DNA of 8,587 bases from Desulfurococcales archaeon (lineage in GTDB: Archaea; Thermoproteota; Thermoprotei_A; Sulfolobales; WAQK01), in NCBI GenBank assembly GCA_027016915.1, contig JALURJ010000283.1:1-8587 (forward strand). Direction: 5' to 3'. The notes under the pieces are model-generated. The model was not told the DNA's origin. It saw only the letters and a program-made list of their open reading frames with translations, and did no database searches. Below, piece by piece: positions 1 to 5,102 of this stretch. The position numbers and the translations under genes are program-made. The stretch's first letter is position 1. Each line of letters opens with the position of its first letter.

Positions 1-9
1 AGCAGAAAG

Positions 10-417
10 CTATACGCATATTTCTCTTAGTTTTCTCCACAGCTGGACTACTTCTAGCCAGTAGGGTGCAACTAAGAACACTAGTATGACGGTCACCGGT
101 TTAGGCGGGATGGCTGCTAGGTAGTAGGCTGCCGAGAGTACTGTGGAGTACGCTGCGTATATGAGGGTTCTTGGGAGAACCGTGCCCTTTACCACGACGT
201 ATGACGCTAGATGGAAGGGTAGCTGGCCTGTGGCCGCGTACCTGCCGTCTTCGAGGCGTACCATGAGACCCGCCCTTGCGAGCCTCTCGAGGAGCCTCTG
301 GGCCTTGCCCGGACTCCTGTATCCCAGTAGTCTCTGAGCCTCCCTCACGCCCAGAGGCCTCCCCCATCTTAGCAGTTTGAGGTAAGCCCTCAGGGTCTCT
401 ATGGATACCTTGTCCAA
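10..417 (-). CDS. Membrane-tethered winged-helix DNA-binding protein (hypothetical)
   Basis: A 135-residue protein starting at a TTG (415-417), chosen because an AGGAGG ribosome-binding site lies at 427-432 with nine bases between. Residues 1-65 look like a winged helix-turn-helix: helices at about 5-16, 23-31 (VREAQRLLG) and a recognition-like helix at 36-50 (PGKAQRLLERLARAG), then a short wing (LMVRLEDGRYAAT). Residues about 83-103 and 106-125 are hydrophobic, with a proline pair between, and form two likely membrane helices; the tail (WRKLREICV) is basic. The layout is therefore a cytoplasmic DNA-binding domain attached to the membrane by a C-terminal hairpin. It follows the surface-protein gene on the same strand after 64 bases, so it may be co-transcribed or use the weak promoter at 472-480. 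Target and signal are unknown. The domain call is by pattern only; the fold is likely, the regulatory role is inferred. Confidence 0.75.
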   Translation of the reverse strand: MDKVSIETLRAYLKLLRWGRPLGVREAQRLLGYRSPGKAQRLLERLARAGLMVRLEDGRYAATGQLPFHLASYVVVKGTVLPRTLIYAAYSTVLSAAYYLAAIPPKPVTVILVFLVAPYWLEVVQLWRKLREICV

Positions 418-426
418 GGCTGGGCG

Positions 427-432
427 CCTCCT
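427..432 (-). promoter_or_regulatory. Shine-Dalgarno site of the winged-helix gene
   Basis: The minus strand reads AGGAGG here, nine bases before the TTG at 417. This strong match to the 16S anti-SD supports a TTG start that would otherwise be doubtful. Confidence 0.7.
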
Positions 433-460
433 ATCTATCCTCGTGATTTAGGGCTCGGGG

Positions 461-466
461 AAAAAA
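461..466 (-). terminator. Oligo-T tract downstream of the surface-protein gene
   Basis: On the minus strand a run of six T follows the stop of the gene at 482 by 15 bases. Archaeal termination commonly uses such T tracts, so part of the transcripts may end here. It could equally be only part of an AT-rich promoter for the next gene. Confidence 0.35.
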
Positions 467-471
467 TACAG

Positions 472-480
472 TAATTTTTA
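472..480 (-). promoter_or_regulatory. Possible TATA box for the winged-helix gene
   Basis: The minus strand reads TAAAAATTA. Initiation about 26 bases on, near 450, would give a leader of about 30 bases containing the AGGAGG. The AT-rich block is small and overlaps the possible terminator, so this is tentative. Confidence 0.35.
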
Positions 481-481
481 T

Positions 482-1231
482 TTATAGTCTCTTAACAGCG
501 ATGCTGACCATTAGGGCAGCCACCACGCCCAGTGCCAGGGAGAGCGCTACTGCCTCCCAATCGATGGTGGAGTCCGGTTGTCCTGAAGGCGTCGTGCTGG
601 GGATCGCCGGAGGGTCCGGTGGCACCATGGCTAGGTTGTAGGTCCAGCTACACCCAGCCCCCTTAAGGAGGGCCGCACCCTCGATCTTGGACACGACCTC
701 TGAGTAGGATTTCCAGCCTCCCTCATAGTATACGAGCCTCGTGTTCCACCCAGCAAGGCCCGGTCTGGCTGCACTCCCTATCCCGGCTATGTCCTCCTCA
801 CCCAGCCCCTTTATGACCCCTATACTGCTCAGCCACCCGAGTTCGTGGATGAGGGCCCGCCTCAGCTCCTCCTCAGCGGCAGGTGGCAGCCCGGCGCCCA
901 TGTCTCCGGCCTTAGCCATAGTGCTCTCAACCCTCACGGCAATGTATTTGGGCGCCCCCTTGCTTGGAATTATGGGTTGGAGACCAACGATCACGACTAT
1001 GCTGCTGTTAGCGTGGCTCCTATACACATATACATCCTCCCCCACCCTGGCAACGTTCTCGAGGCTTCCGAGCACGGCGAGATCATGGCTTATCCCAGGC
1101 CTGTTTAGGACTACCTCTATCGAAGCGGCGTTGCTCGGATCGTAGCACCCCCAGGCACTCATGCTAATAGATACAATGACTACTATGGCGGCTGAAAGCA
1201 CGTAAGCCAGGTGCTTGCCTAGGTTTCTCAT
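482..1231 (-). CDS. Surface protein with N- and C-terminal membrane anchors (hypothetical)
   Basis: A 249-residue protein I do not recognise. Start at ATG 1229-1231, preferred over the in-frame GTG at 1250-1252 because AGGTGG lies just before the ATG and the predicted transcript start (about 1240) is downstream of the GTG. Residues 9-26 are a hydrophobic signal or anchor segment preceded by basic residues (MRNLGKH). C29 in AWGC faintly resembles a lipobox, but this is weak evidence in a crenarchaeon. Residues about 35-200 are a mixed alpha/beta domain with only one more cysteine (C194). Residues 203-223 are rich in Pro, Ser and Thr, as in the stalks of archaeal surface proteins, followed by a membrane helix at 226-246 and a basic KRL tail. 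The body thus probably lies outside the cell, tethered by its C-terminus. It precedes a membrane-tethered winged-helix gene, a pairing that may form an envelope sensor; this is inference. Confidence 0.8.
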   Translation of the reverse strand: MRNLGKHLAYVLSAAIVVIVSISMSAWGCYDPSNAASIEVVLNRPGISHDLAVLGSLENVARVGEDVYVYRSHANSSIVVIVGLQPIIPSKGAPKYIAVRVESTMAKAGDMGAGLPPAAEEELRRALIHELGWLSSIGVIKGLGEEDIAGIGSAARPGLAGWNTRLVYYEGGWKSYSEVVSKIEGAALLKGAGCSWTYNLAMVPPDPPAIPSTTPSGQPDSTIDWEAVALSLALGVVAALMVSIAVKRL

Positions 1232-1235
1232 ATCC

Positions 1236-1241
1236 CCACCT
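1236..1241 (-). promoter_or_regulatory. Shine-Dalgarno site of the surface-protein gene
   Basis: The minus strand reads AGGTGG, four bases before ATG 1231, and fixes that start over the GTG at 1252. Confidence 0.65.
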
Positions 1242-1261
1242 CTGAAAAACACTTGGCGCCC

Positions 1262-1273
1262 GTTTTAGATAAT
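1262..1273 (-). promoter_or_regulatory. Probable TATA box of the surface-protein gene
   Basis: The minus strand reads ATTATCTAAAAC. Measured from the TCTAAAA core (centre about 1266), the transcript would start near 1240, giving a very short leader that begins at the AGGTGG. The same spacing is seen at the flavin-reductase-like and disulfide oxidoreductase genes in this window. Confidence 0.45.
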
Positions 1274-1340
1274 GCTAGTTCATAGAACACTCTGTCCCAG
1301 ATCCGGACACCCTGAGTCTCTTCCATGTCTACATCCTCGG

Positions 1341-1355
1341 TGCCTCGACAAGGCA
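1341..1355. other. Small hairpin in the divergent intergenic region
   Basis: TGCCT (1341-1345) and AGGCA (1351-1355) form a perfect 5-bp stem with a 5-base loop, extendable by two G-T pairs. It belongs to neither flanking gene. No function can be assigned. Confidence 0.4.
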
Positions 1356-1371
1356 TTCATTCAAAACGCTT

Positions 1372-1393
1372 CGGGGGAAGATTGATACCCCCG
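1372..1393. other. GC-rich hairpin in the divergent intergenic region
   Basis: CGGGGG (1372-1377) pairs perfectly with CCCCCG (1388-1393) around a 10-base AT-rich loop. It sits just before a TATA-like element at 1398-1406, so it could be an operator or part of an RNA; I cannot tell which. Confidence 0.45.
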
Positions 1394-1397
1394 CACG

Positions 1398-1406
1398 TTA
1401 TTATAA
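1398..1406 (+). promoter_or_regulatory. TATA-like element of a possible short transcript
   Basis: TTATTATAA is the best plus-strand TATA match in this intergenic region but lies over 100 bases before the next gene. It predicts initiation near 1428-1430. The transcript could be a long leader of the COG2401 gene or a separate RNA of about 55-60 bases ending at the T5 tract at 1483-1487. Confidence 0.4.
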
Positions 1407-1481
1407 GGGTAGGCTGTGAGGAGGCTCTGCTGGACAACCGACCCCTCCGGAGTGAGGGTAGAGGCCGCATTCCGAGCCGAC

Positions 1482-1489
1482 ATTTTTAA
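1482..1489 (+). promoter_or_regulatory. Probable TATA box of the COG2401 gene
   Basis: ATTTTTAA is centred about 28 bases before the TTG at 1514. That is the spacing expected for a leaderless or nearly leaderless transcript, and no Shine-Dalgarno sequence precedes the TTG. Confidence 0.5.
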
Positions 1490-1513
1490 TGCCCCTAACT
1501 CTTCAAATATGGG

Positions 1514-3607
1514 TTGCAGGATGAGGATGGCTTAGACGTTGCGAGCCCTCCATCCAGGGCTGTGAGCGGTGCCGTGGCCCCTGACTTCTCGGAGCAACGG
1601 ATAACCTCCATATATGATGCGTGGCAAGTAGTGTTGGGGGAGGGTTTGTCTGGGCCCGCTGTGGTGGAGGTTTGCAGGGTTGTCAGGGTCCACGTGCCGC
1701 GGGTCGGGTATAGGTGGCGTGGCAGCCTCTTGGTGGAGACCAGGAGGTATGGCCGCGTAGCCCTCTTAATGAGCGGCGCGGTGGCCCAGTGGTTCACGCC
1801 CGGGGAGACGGTTAGGCTCGGCGTCTACGAGGAGCCCCGGAGCCTGCCCGAGTTCCGCGGCGTCTCGGTGCTCATTCAGACAGACTACGTGTTGGAGAGG
1901 AGGTACGGGGAAGACTGGGTTCCCGTGTGGCCCCTGTTCAGACGGGAGGTTGAGCTGGAGCGCAGAAGCATCGTGGGCGGCACTGTCTACAGGTACAGGG
2001 TCGTTGCAAGGGAAGCGGAGACAGAGGCTGACCTGAGGGAGGTTGTGGGGCTGGAGCAGTTCCACTATGCGAGTAAGGAGGAGATAGTCGCTGTTTGGAG
2101 GTGCCCGCTCTGCGGCAAGTACTTCGAGTCCAACGTCCAGCCCAGGTGCCCGGACCACGGGGCGCCAGCGAAGCTCCAGGAGATCCGGGGAAGCCTCCCA
2201 TCCTCCAGGTTTCTCATTATCGAGCTGGCTGAGAGGGAGCCCTACGAGCCGCGCGTAGTTGCTTATGTGAGGGTCGACACGCCCATACCGCTCATGAGCC
2301 GCCGCCTAGTGGTGGACGGCAAGGTTGTCAGGGAGAGGATGATAAGGGAGAAAGTGTTTGGGAAACACTGGTTTCACCCCACCTACTGGCCCCTCGCACT
2401 GGAGAAGAGGAGGGAGATCCTGGCCAGGTACAGGGACCTGGTGGGCATATACGGCTCCTCCAGGCTTGCTAGGGCCGCTGTGGGTGAGGAGATAGCTGAG
2501 GAGGCCCTCAGGAACGCCAACACAGCTGCGGCGAGGATAGCCAGGGTCGTGGTGCACCCCGACTACAGGGGAGACGGCTTGGGAGTCCTGGCAGTGAAGG
2601 TGGCTCTTGAATGGATACGGGAGCGGAGAATCCCCGAGATGAGGAGGCAAAAACACATCGTTGAGACCATAGCCCAGATGGCTAGGTACAACCCGTTCTT
2701 TGAGAAGGCCGGGTTCAAGTATCTCTGGGAGACCGGCAGCGGGAGGCCGGTGCTCTTCTACCCCCTCACCAGGGAGGCCGAGGAGAAGATAAACCGGTTC
2801 CTCAAGACAGACCCCTACGCCCGGAGGCATGGCGGCAGGCTATACGTGTCCAGGATAGGCACGGTGGAGAGGCTGGAAGGCCCCATAGCTGTGGAGAGGC
2901 TGACCAAGAAGTATTCCAGCCTCCTAGACCTGGAGAGAATGCCTCCAGACCTCCAAGACGTGCTAAGGGCTTTCGGAGTGGAGAGGAGGCTCGTGGAGCG
3001 CTACGTACTCAAGGACGTCACACTCATCATAGAGCCCGGCGAGGTCATAGCTGTTGTAGGAGCGTCGGGCGCCGGGAAGACCACGTTTCTCCGGATGATC
3101 ATAGGGGCGGCCCTAGGCCTAGAGGATCCCAGGTACAAGCCCACGTCCGGCACGGTGAGGGTTCCCGGCAACGTGAAGCTGGAGTACTACCTGCCCGGCG
3201 AGCACGAGCCCGGCTTCGGCGAGGAGACCCTGCTGGAGCACATGTACTCCAAGACCCGCGACATGGTTGCAGCGGTGGAGCTCCTCAACATGGTCGGGCT
3301 GTCAGACGCCGTCTTCTACAGGGCCAGGTACTCCGAGCTATCCACGGGGCAGAAGGAGAGGGCTAAGCTGGCAAGCATGCTTGCCTCAAGGCCCAACCTG
3401 GTGGTTATAGACGAGTTCGTGGCCCACCTCGACCCCCTTACTGCACAGAGGGTTGCTAGGAAGATCGGCATACTGGCCCGGAAAATGGGTGTGACACTGG
3501 TGCTGGCCACCAACAGGCCCGAGATACTCAACGCCCTCCAGCCCGACAGCCTGATCTACGTGGGGTACGGCACAGCCTATAAGAAGCCCTGGGCTCCAGC
3601 CAGCTAG
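1514..3607 (+). CDS. Zinc ribbon / GNAT acetyltransferase / ABC ATPase fusion (COG2401-like)
   Basis: A 697-residue soluble protein matching the archaeal family described as ABC-type ATPase fused to a predicted acetyltransferase (COG2401); its cellular role is not established. Residues about 45-190 are a beta-rich N-terminal region. A zinc ribbon follows with C197, C200, C212 and H215. Residues about 225-420 resemble a GNAT fold, with the acetyl-CoA loop YRGDGLG at 351-357 after strand IARVVVHPD. The ABC domain spans about 455-690: Walker A GASGAGKTT at 516-524, signature LSTGQ at 609-613, Walker B LVVIDE at 629-634, D-loop HLD at 638-640. The H-loop position reads ATNRPE, with N667 where most ABC ATPases have His, and I see no clear Q-loop glutamine. 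No membrane segments or permease gene occur, so it is not an ordinary transporter subunit. Start: TTG 1514 fits leaderless transcription from the TATA at 1482-1489; the first 25 residues look non-conserved, so a later start is possible. Confidence 0.9.
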   Translation: MQDEDGLDVASPPSRAVSGAVAPDFSEQRITSIYDAWQVVLGEGLSGPAVVEVCRVVRVHVPRVGYRWRGSLLVETRRYGRVALLMSGAVAQWFTPGETVRLGVYEEPRSLPEFRGVSVLIQTDYVLERRYGEDWVPVWPLFRREVELERRSIVGGTVYRYRVVAREAETEADLREVVGLEQFHYASKEEIVAVWRCPLCGKYFESNVQPRCPDHGAPAKLQEIRGSLPSSRFLIIELAEREPYEPRVVAYVRVDTPIPLMSRRLVVDGKVVRERMIREKVFGKHWFHPTYWPLALEKRREILARYRDLVGIYGSSRLARAAVGEEIAEEALRNANTAAARIARVVVHPDYRGDGLGVLAVKVALEWIRERRIPEMRRQKHIVETIAQMARYNPFFEKAGFKYLWETGSGRPVLFYPLTREAEEKINRFLKTDPYARRHGGRLYVSRIGTVERLEGPIAVERLTKKYSSLLDLERMPPDLQDVLRAFGVERRLVERYVLKDVTLIIEPGEVIAVVGASGAGKTTFLRMIIGAALGLEDPRYKPTSGTVRVPGNVKLEYYLPGEHEPGFGEETLLEHMYSKTRDMVAAVELLNMVGLSDAVFYRARYSELSTGQKERAKLASMLASRPNLVVIDEFVAHLDPLTAQRVARKIGILARKMGVTLVLATNRPEILNALQPDSLIYVGYGTAYKKPWAPAS

Positions 3608-3678
3608 GGCTGGCCGTGGGTGACGGCCCCTGCTGCCTCATAGCTGCCAGGACCCATACTTCGGGCCTGGAGGCTAGG

Positions 3679-3686
3679 TTATTTCA
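3679..3686 (+). promoter_or_regulatory. Possible TATA box of the flavin-reductase-like gene
   Basis: TTATTTCA is centred about 26 bases before 3709, placing the transcript start just before the GGAGG at 3711. This supports the GTG at 3721 over the upstream GTG at 3616. Confidence 0.45.
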
Positions 3687-3710
3687 ATGTGTCCCCACAA
3701 CTATTATCCT

Positions 3711-3715
3711 GGAGG
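3711..3715 (+). promoter_or_regulatory. Shine-Dalgarno site of the flavin-reductase-like gene
   Basis: GGAGG lies five bases before GTG 3721 and eight before GTG 3724. It settles the start region of this gene. Confidence 0.6.
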
Positions 3716-3720
3716 GGCTC

Positions 3721-4278
3721 GTGGTGCTGAGCAGTGTGGAGCGGGGGCAGTACAGGATCCTCCACCCCAGACCCGTATACCTCATAGTGTCGAGGCATGG
3801 CGACAGGATCAACGTGATGGCAGCCTCGTGGGTTACGCCGGTGAGCGAGGAGCCCCCGAGGATAGCGCTGGCCCTAGACAAGGAAACCTTCACCTACAGG
3901 CTGGTCAAGGCTTCGGGCTACTTTACGGTCAATGTGGTGGGGGAGGACATGGTCGACGCTGTGTGGGTGTCGGGGACAATGAGCGGCGAGAAGAGGGACA
4001 AGGTGAGCATCATAGGCCTCAGGCTGGCCGATTCCGAGAAAGTTCCCGTACCCCACGTGGAGGGGTGCCTGGGATACATAGGGGCTAAGGTCTGGCGCAC
4101 CCTGGACGTCGGCGACACGGAACTCATAGTGGCGGACGTGGTGGAGGCATACGCCGATCCAAGCCTCTTCGACCCCAGGAAGGGGTGGTACCTGGCCAAG
4201 GCTAGGGTGCTGCTCCATGCTGCTGGCAGGGTGTTCGCCACGACTGGGAGGATACTCTACCCAAGGTCCGGGAGGTAG
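3721..4278 (+). CDS. Flavin reductase-like FMN-binding protein (COG1853 / DIM6-NTAB type)
   Basis: A 185-residue protein with the split-barrel FMN-binding pattern of flavin reductase-like proteins. In order: the opening segment RPVYLIVS (17-24), the flavin-contact strand NVMAASWVTPVS (31-42) followed by PPRIALAL (45-52), the helix and strand ASGYFTVNVVG (64-74), a SGxxSGxxxDK-like stretch (84-94), and the strand TELIVADVVEA (133-143). Members bind FMN and act as NAD(P)H:flavin reductases, flavoredoxins or related oxidoreductases; the partner here cannot be told. Length suits the family. The frame is open back to GTG 3616, but those extra 35 residues do not resemble the family, and GGAGG at 3711 plus a TATA at 3679 favour GTG 3721 (or 3724). 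The next gene begins six bases after the stop and has its ribosome-binding site inside this gene's end, so the two are probably co-translated. Confidence 0.83.
   Translation: MVLSSVERGQYRILHPRPVYLIVSRHGDRINVMAASWVTPVSEEPPRIALALDKETFTYRLVKASGYFTVNVVGEDMVDAVWVSGTMSGEKRDKVSIIGLRLADSEKVPVPHVEGCLGYIGAKVWRTLDVGDTELIVADVVEAYADPSLFDPRKGWYLAKARVLLHAAGRVFATTGRILYPRSGR
4271..4276 (+). promoter_or_regulatory. Shine-Dalgarno site embedded in the end of the upstream gene
   Basis: GGAGGT overlaps the last sense codons and stop of the flavin-reductase-like gene and lies eight bases before ATG 4285. The arrangement suggests translational coupling. Confidence 0.6.
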
Positions 4279-4284
4279 ACTGGC

Positions 4285-4530
4285 ATGGGGTTCTCCAGGG
4301 CTCTCCGCATAGCGTTCCCCGTGCTCGTGCTCCTAGCCTACGGCTGGGCCGGCTTCCTCGCGGTGCTCGTAGTGCTGGACATAACCATCTCGAAGATCCT
4401 GACGGGGGGCTCAGGACTCGTGGAGTCGGCCCTCAGGCTAGGAGTCGCTATAGCCGCCGTCATGGTGTGGCTCTATACCTGGAGGATGCTTACCCTCTGG
4501 TACAGGTCGAGGCTTCTGGGGGGCCGATGA
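4285..4530 (+). CDS. Small two-helix membrane protein (hypothetical)
   Basis: An 81-residue protein of unknown function. Two long hydrophobic stretches at about 9-33 and 47-68 are likely membrane helices; both ends carry basic residues (SRALR at the N-terminus, RSRLLGGR at the C-terminus), so both ends probably face the cytoplasm. Polar residues inside or near the helices are few (D32, E47). The ATG at 4285 is supported by GGAGGT at 4271-4276. It is six bases downstream of the flavin-reductase-like gene and probably in one transcript with it, hinting at a membrane-associated redox role, but no cofactor motif is visible. No similar family comes to mind. Confidence 0.7.
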   Translation: MGFSRALRIAFPVLVLLAYGWAGFLAVLVVLDITISKILTGGSGLVESALRLGVAIAAVMVWLYTWRMLTLWYRSRLLGGR

Positions 4531-4538
4531 GGGGCTTG

Positions 4539-4554
4539 GCCGCTTCGGAGCGGC
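4539..4554 (+). other. Hairpin just after the two-gene unit
   Basis: GCCGCT (4539-4544) and AGCGGC (4549-4554) form a perfect 6-bp stem around TCGG, extendable by G-T pairs, starting nine bases after the stop at 4530. No T run follows, so it is not a typical archaeal terminator; it may stabilise the 3' end of the message. Confidence 0.45.
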
Positions 4555-4597
4555 TGGCTGTGAAGAGAATGGTAGCCTCCGAGGCTCCTGGCATCAA

Positions 4598-4605
4598 CAT
4601 ATTAT
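4598..4605 (+). promoter_or_regulatory. TATA box of the C/D box sRNA
   Basis: ACATATTA lies in an otherwise GC-rich stretch and is centred about 27 bases before 4629, exactly where the predicted guide RNA begins. This independent agreement supports a dedicated RNA gene. Confidence 0.5.
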
Positions 4606-4629
4606 CCTCCCACCGTAACACCCTCCGTT

Positions 4630-4688
4630 GGCGGATGACGAGACTTGCCCCCCTGGGATCGGTGAAGACATTACCGCGAACCGACGCC
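4630..4688 (+). ncRNA. Predicted C/D box guide sRNA targeting the 16S rRNA 530 loop
   Basis: Boxes in order: C ATGACGA (4635-4641), D' CTGG (4653-4656), C' GTGAAGA (4662-4668), D CCGA (4681-4684). Guides are 11 (4642-4652) and 12 bases (4669-4680), with a 5-base spacer, the usual archaeal geometry. GGCG (4630-4633) pairs with CGCC (4685-4688), leaving a 3-base bulge, tandem G-A pairs (G4637-A4684, A4638-G4683) and a G4640-C4681 pair: a proper kink-turn. The usual U-U pair is replaced by C-C, since box C position 5 and box D position 2 are both C. From memory of 16S rRNA, the D' guide is complementary to GGGGGCAAGTC and the D guide to CGCGGTAAT, both in the 530-loop region. The N-plus-five rule predicts methylation of the G before CAAGTC and of the C in CGCGG (about C528, E. 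coli numbering). Every box deviates somewhat from consensus, so transcription needs proof. Confidence 0.68.
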
Positions 4689-4696
4689 GCAAATCT

Positions 4697-4703
4697 CTTA
4701 AAA
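4697..4703 (+). promoter_or_regulatory. Probable TATA box of the 4732-7339 unit
   Basis: CTTAAAA is centred about 27 bases before 4727, a few bases ahead of TTG 4732. No Shine-Dalgarno sequence lies before that TTG, so the first gene is probably read from a nearly leaderless transcript. Confidence 0.5.
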
Positions 4704-4731
4704 GCTCAGCAGGCAAACCTATCCTCCAGGG

Positions 4732-5091
4732 TTGTGCATCGTGTCTATTGAGGACTCTTTGGTGGAGCTGCTGAGAAGGAAGGGGTTCAGGGTCGCGCCG
4801 GACGAGGCGCTCTACGAGTCCCTGGGTGGGGGCAGGGTCAGGCATCGGAGGATAGTTGCTACCTCTGAGAGGGCCAAGATTGTTTGGAGCGTGGCAGAGG
4901 ACCTTAACCTTTACGAGCTTAGAATAACCCTTTGGGGCAGCCTCTCGGAGCAGGTGGAGGAGAGGCTCAGCAGCCTGGGCGCAGTGATCGACGATGCTGA
5001 CCAGAACACCCGCAGGATACTGCTCCGCGGCGCCCTGGAGGAGGCCGACATCGCCGTAAATGCCCTAAGCATGCTTCTTAGGCTAGACTAG
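4732..5091 (+). CDS. Hypothetical 119-residue soluble protein
   Basis: I do not recognise this protein. It is charged, has no membrane segment or signal peptide and a single cysteine (C2, absent if the start is GTG 4741). It looks alpha/beta: an N-terminal helix (EDSLVELLRRKGF), a likely strand RRIVATS (39-45), a strand ELRITLWG (62-69), a helix (SEQVEERLSSLG), a strand RRILLRG (94-100) and a C-terminal helix (EEADIAVNALSMLLRL). Glycine triplet LGGG at 31-34 may be a loop. The start is TTG 4732 or in-frame GTG 4741; a TATA box at 4697-4703 suits either as a near-leaderless start. The next gene begins 11 bases after the stop, so it is the first gene of a probable three-gene unit ending in a protein phosphatase. 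Codon pattern and spacing make it a real gene; function unknown. Confidence 0.72.
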   Translation: MCIVSIEDSLVELLRRKGFRVAPDEALYESLGGGRVRHRRIVATSERAKIVWSVAEDLNLYELRITLWGSLSEQVEERLSSLGAVIDDADQNTRRILLRGALEEADIAVNALSMLLRLD

Positions 5092-5102
5092 GGTGCATCC
5101 CG

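Noticed and set aside
1232..1252. Upstream GTG start of the surface-protein gene
   Set aside because: The Shine-Dalgarno sequence of ATG 1231 lies within these extra codons and no site precedes the GTG.
2306..2830. Long open frame of 174 codons on the minus strand inside the COG2401 gene
   Set aside because: It is fully covered by the well-supported GNAT-domain coding sequence on the other strand; long antisense frames are common in GC-rich genes.
3616..3720. N-terminal extension of the flavin-reductase-like protein from GTG 3616
   Set aside because: The 35 added residues do not resemble the family, and a TATA box and GGAGG lie inside this stretch just before GTG 3721.
4527..4751. Reading frame starting at an ATG that overlaps the TGA of the small membrane protein gene (ATGA)
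   Set aside because: The overlap looks like translational coupling, but the predicted protein lacks archaeal codon bias or fold features, and the stretch is better explained by a hairpin, the sRNA and the TATA box of the next gene.
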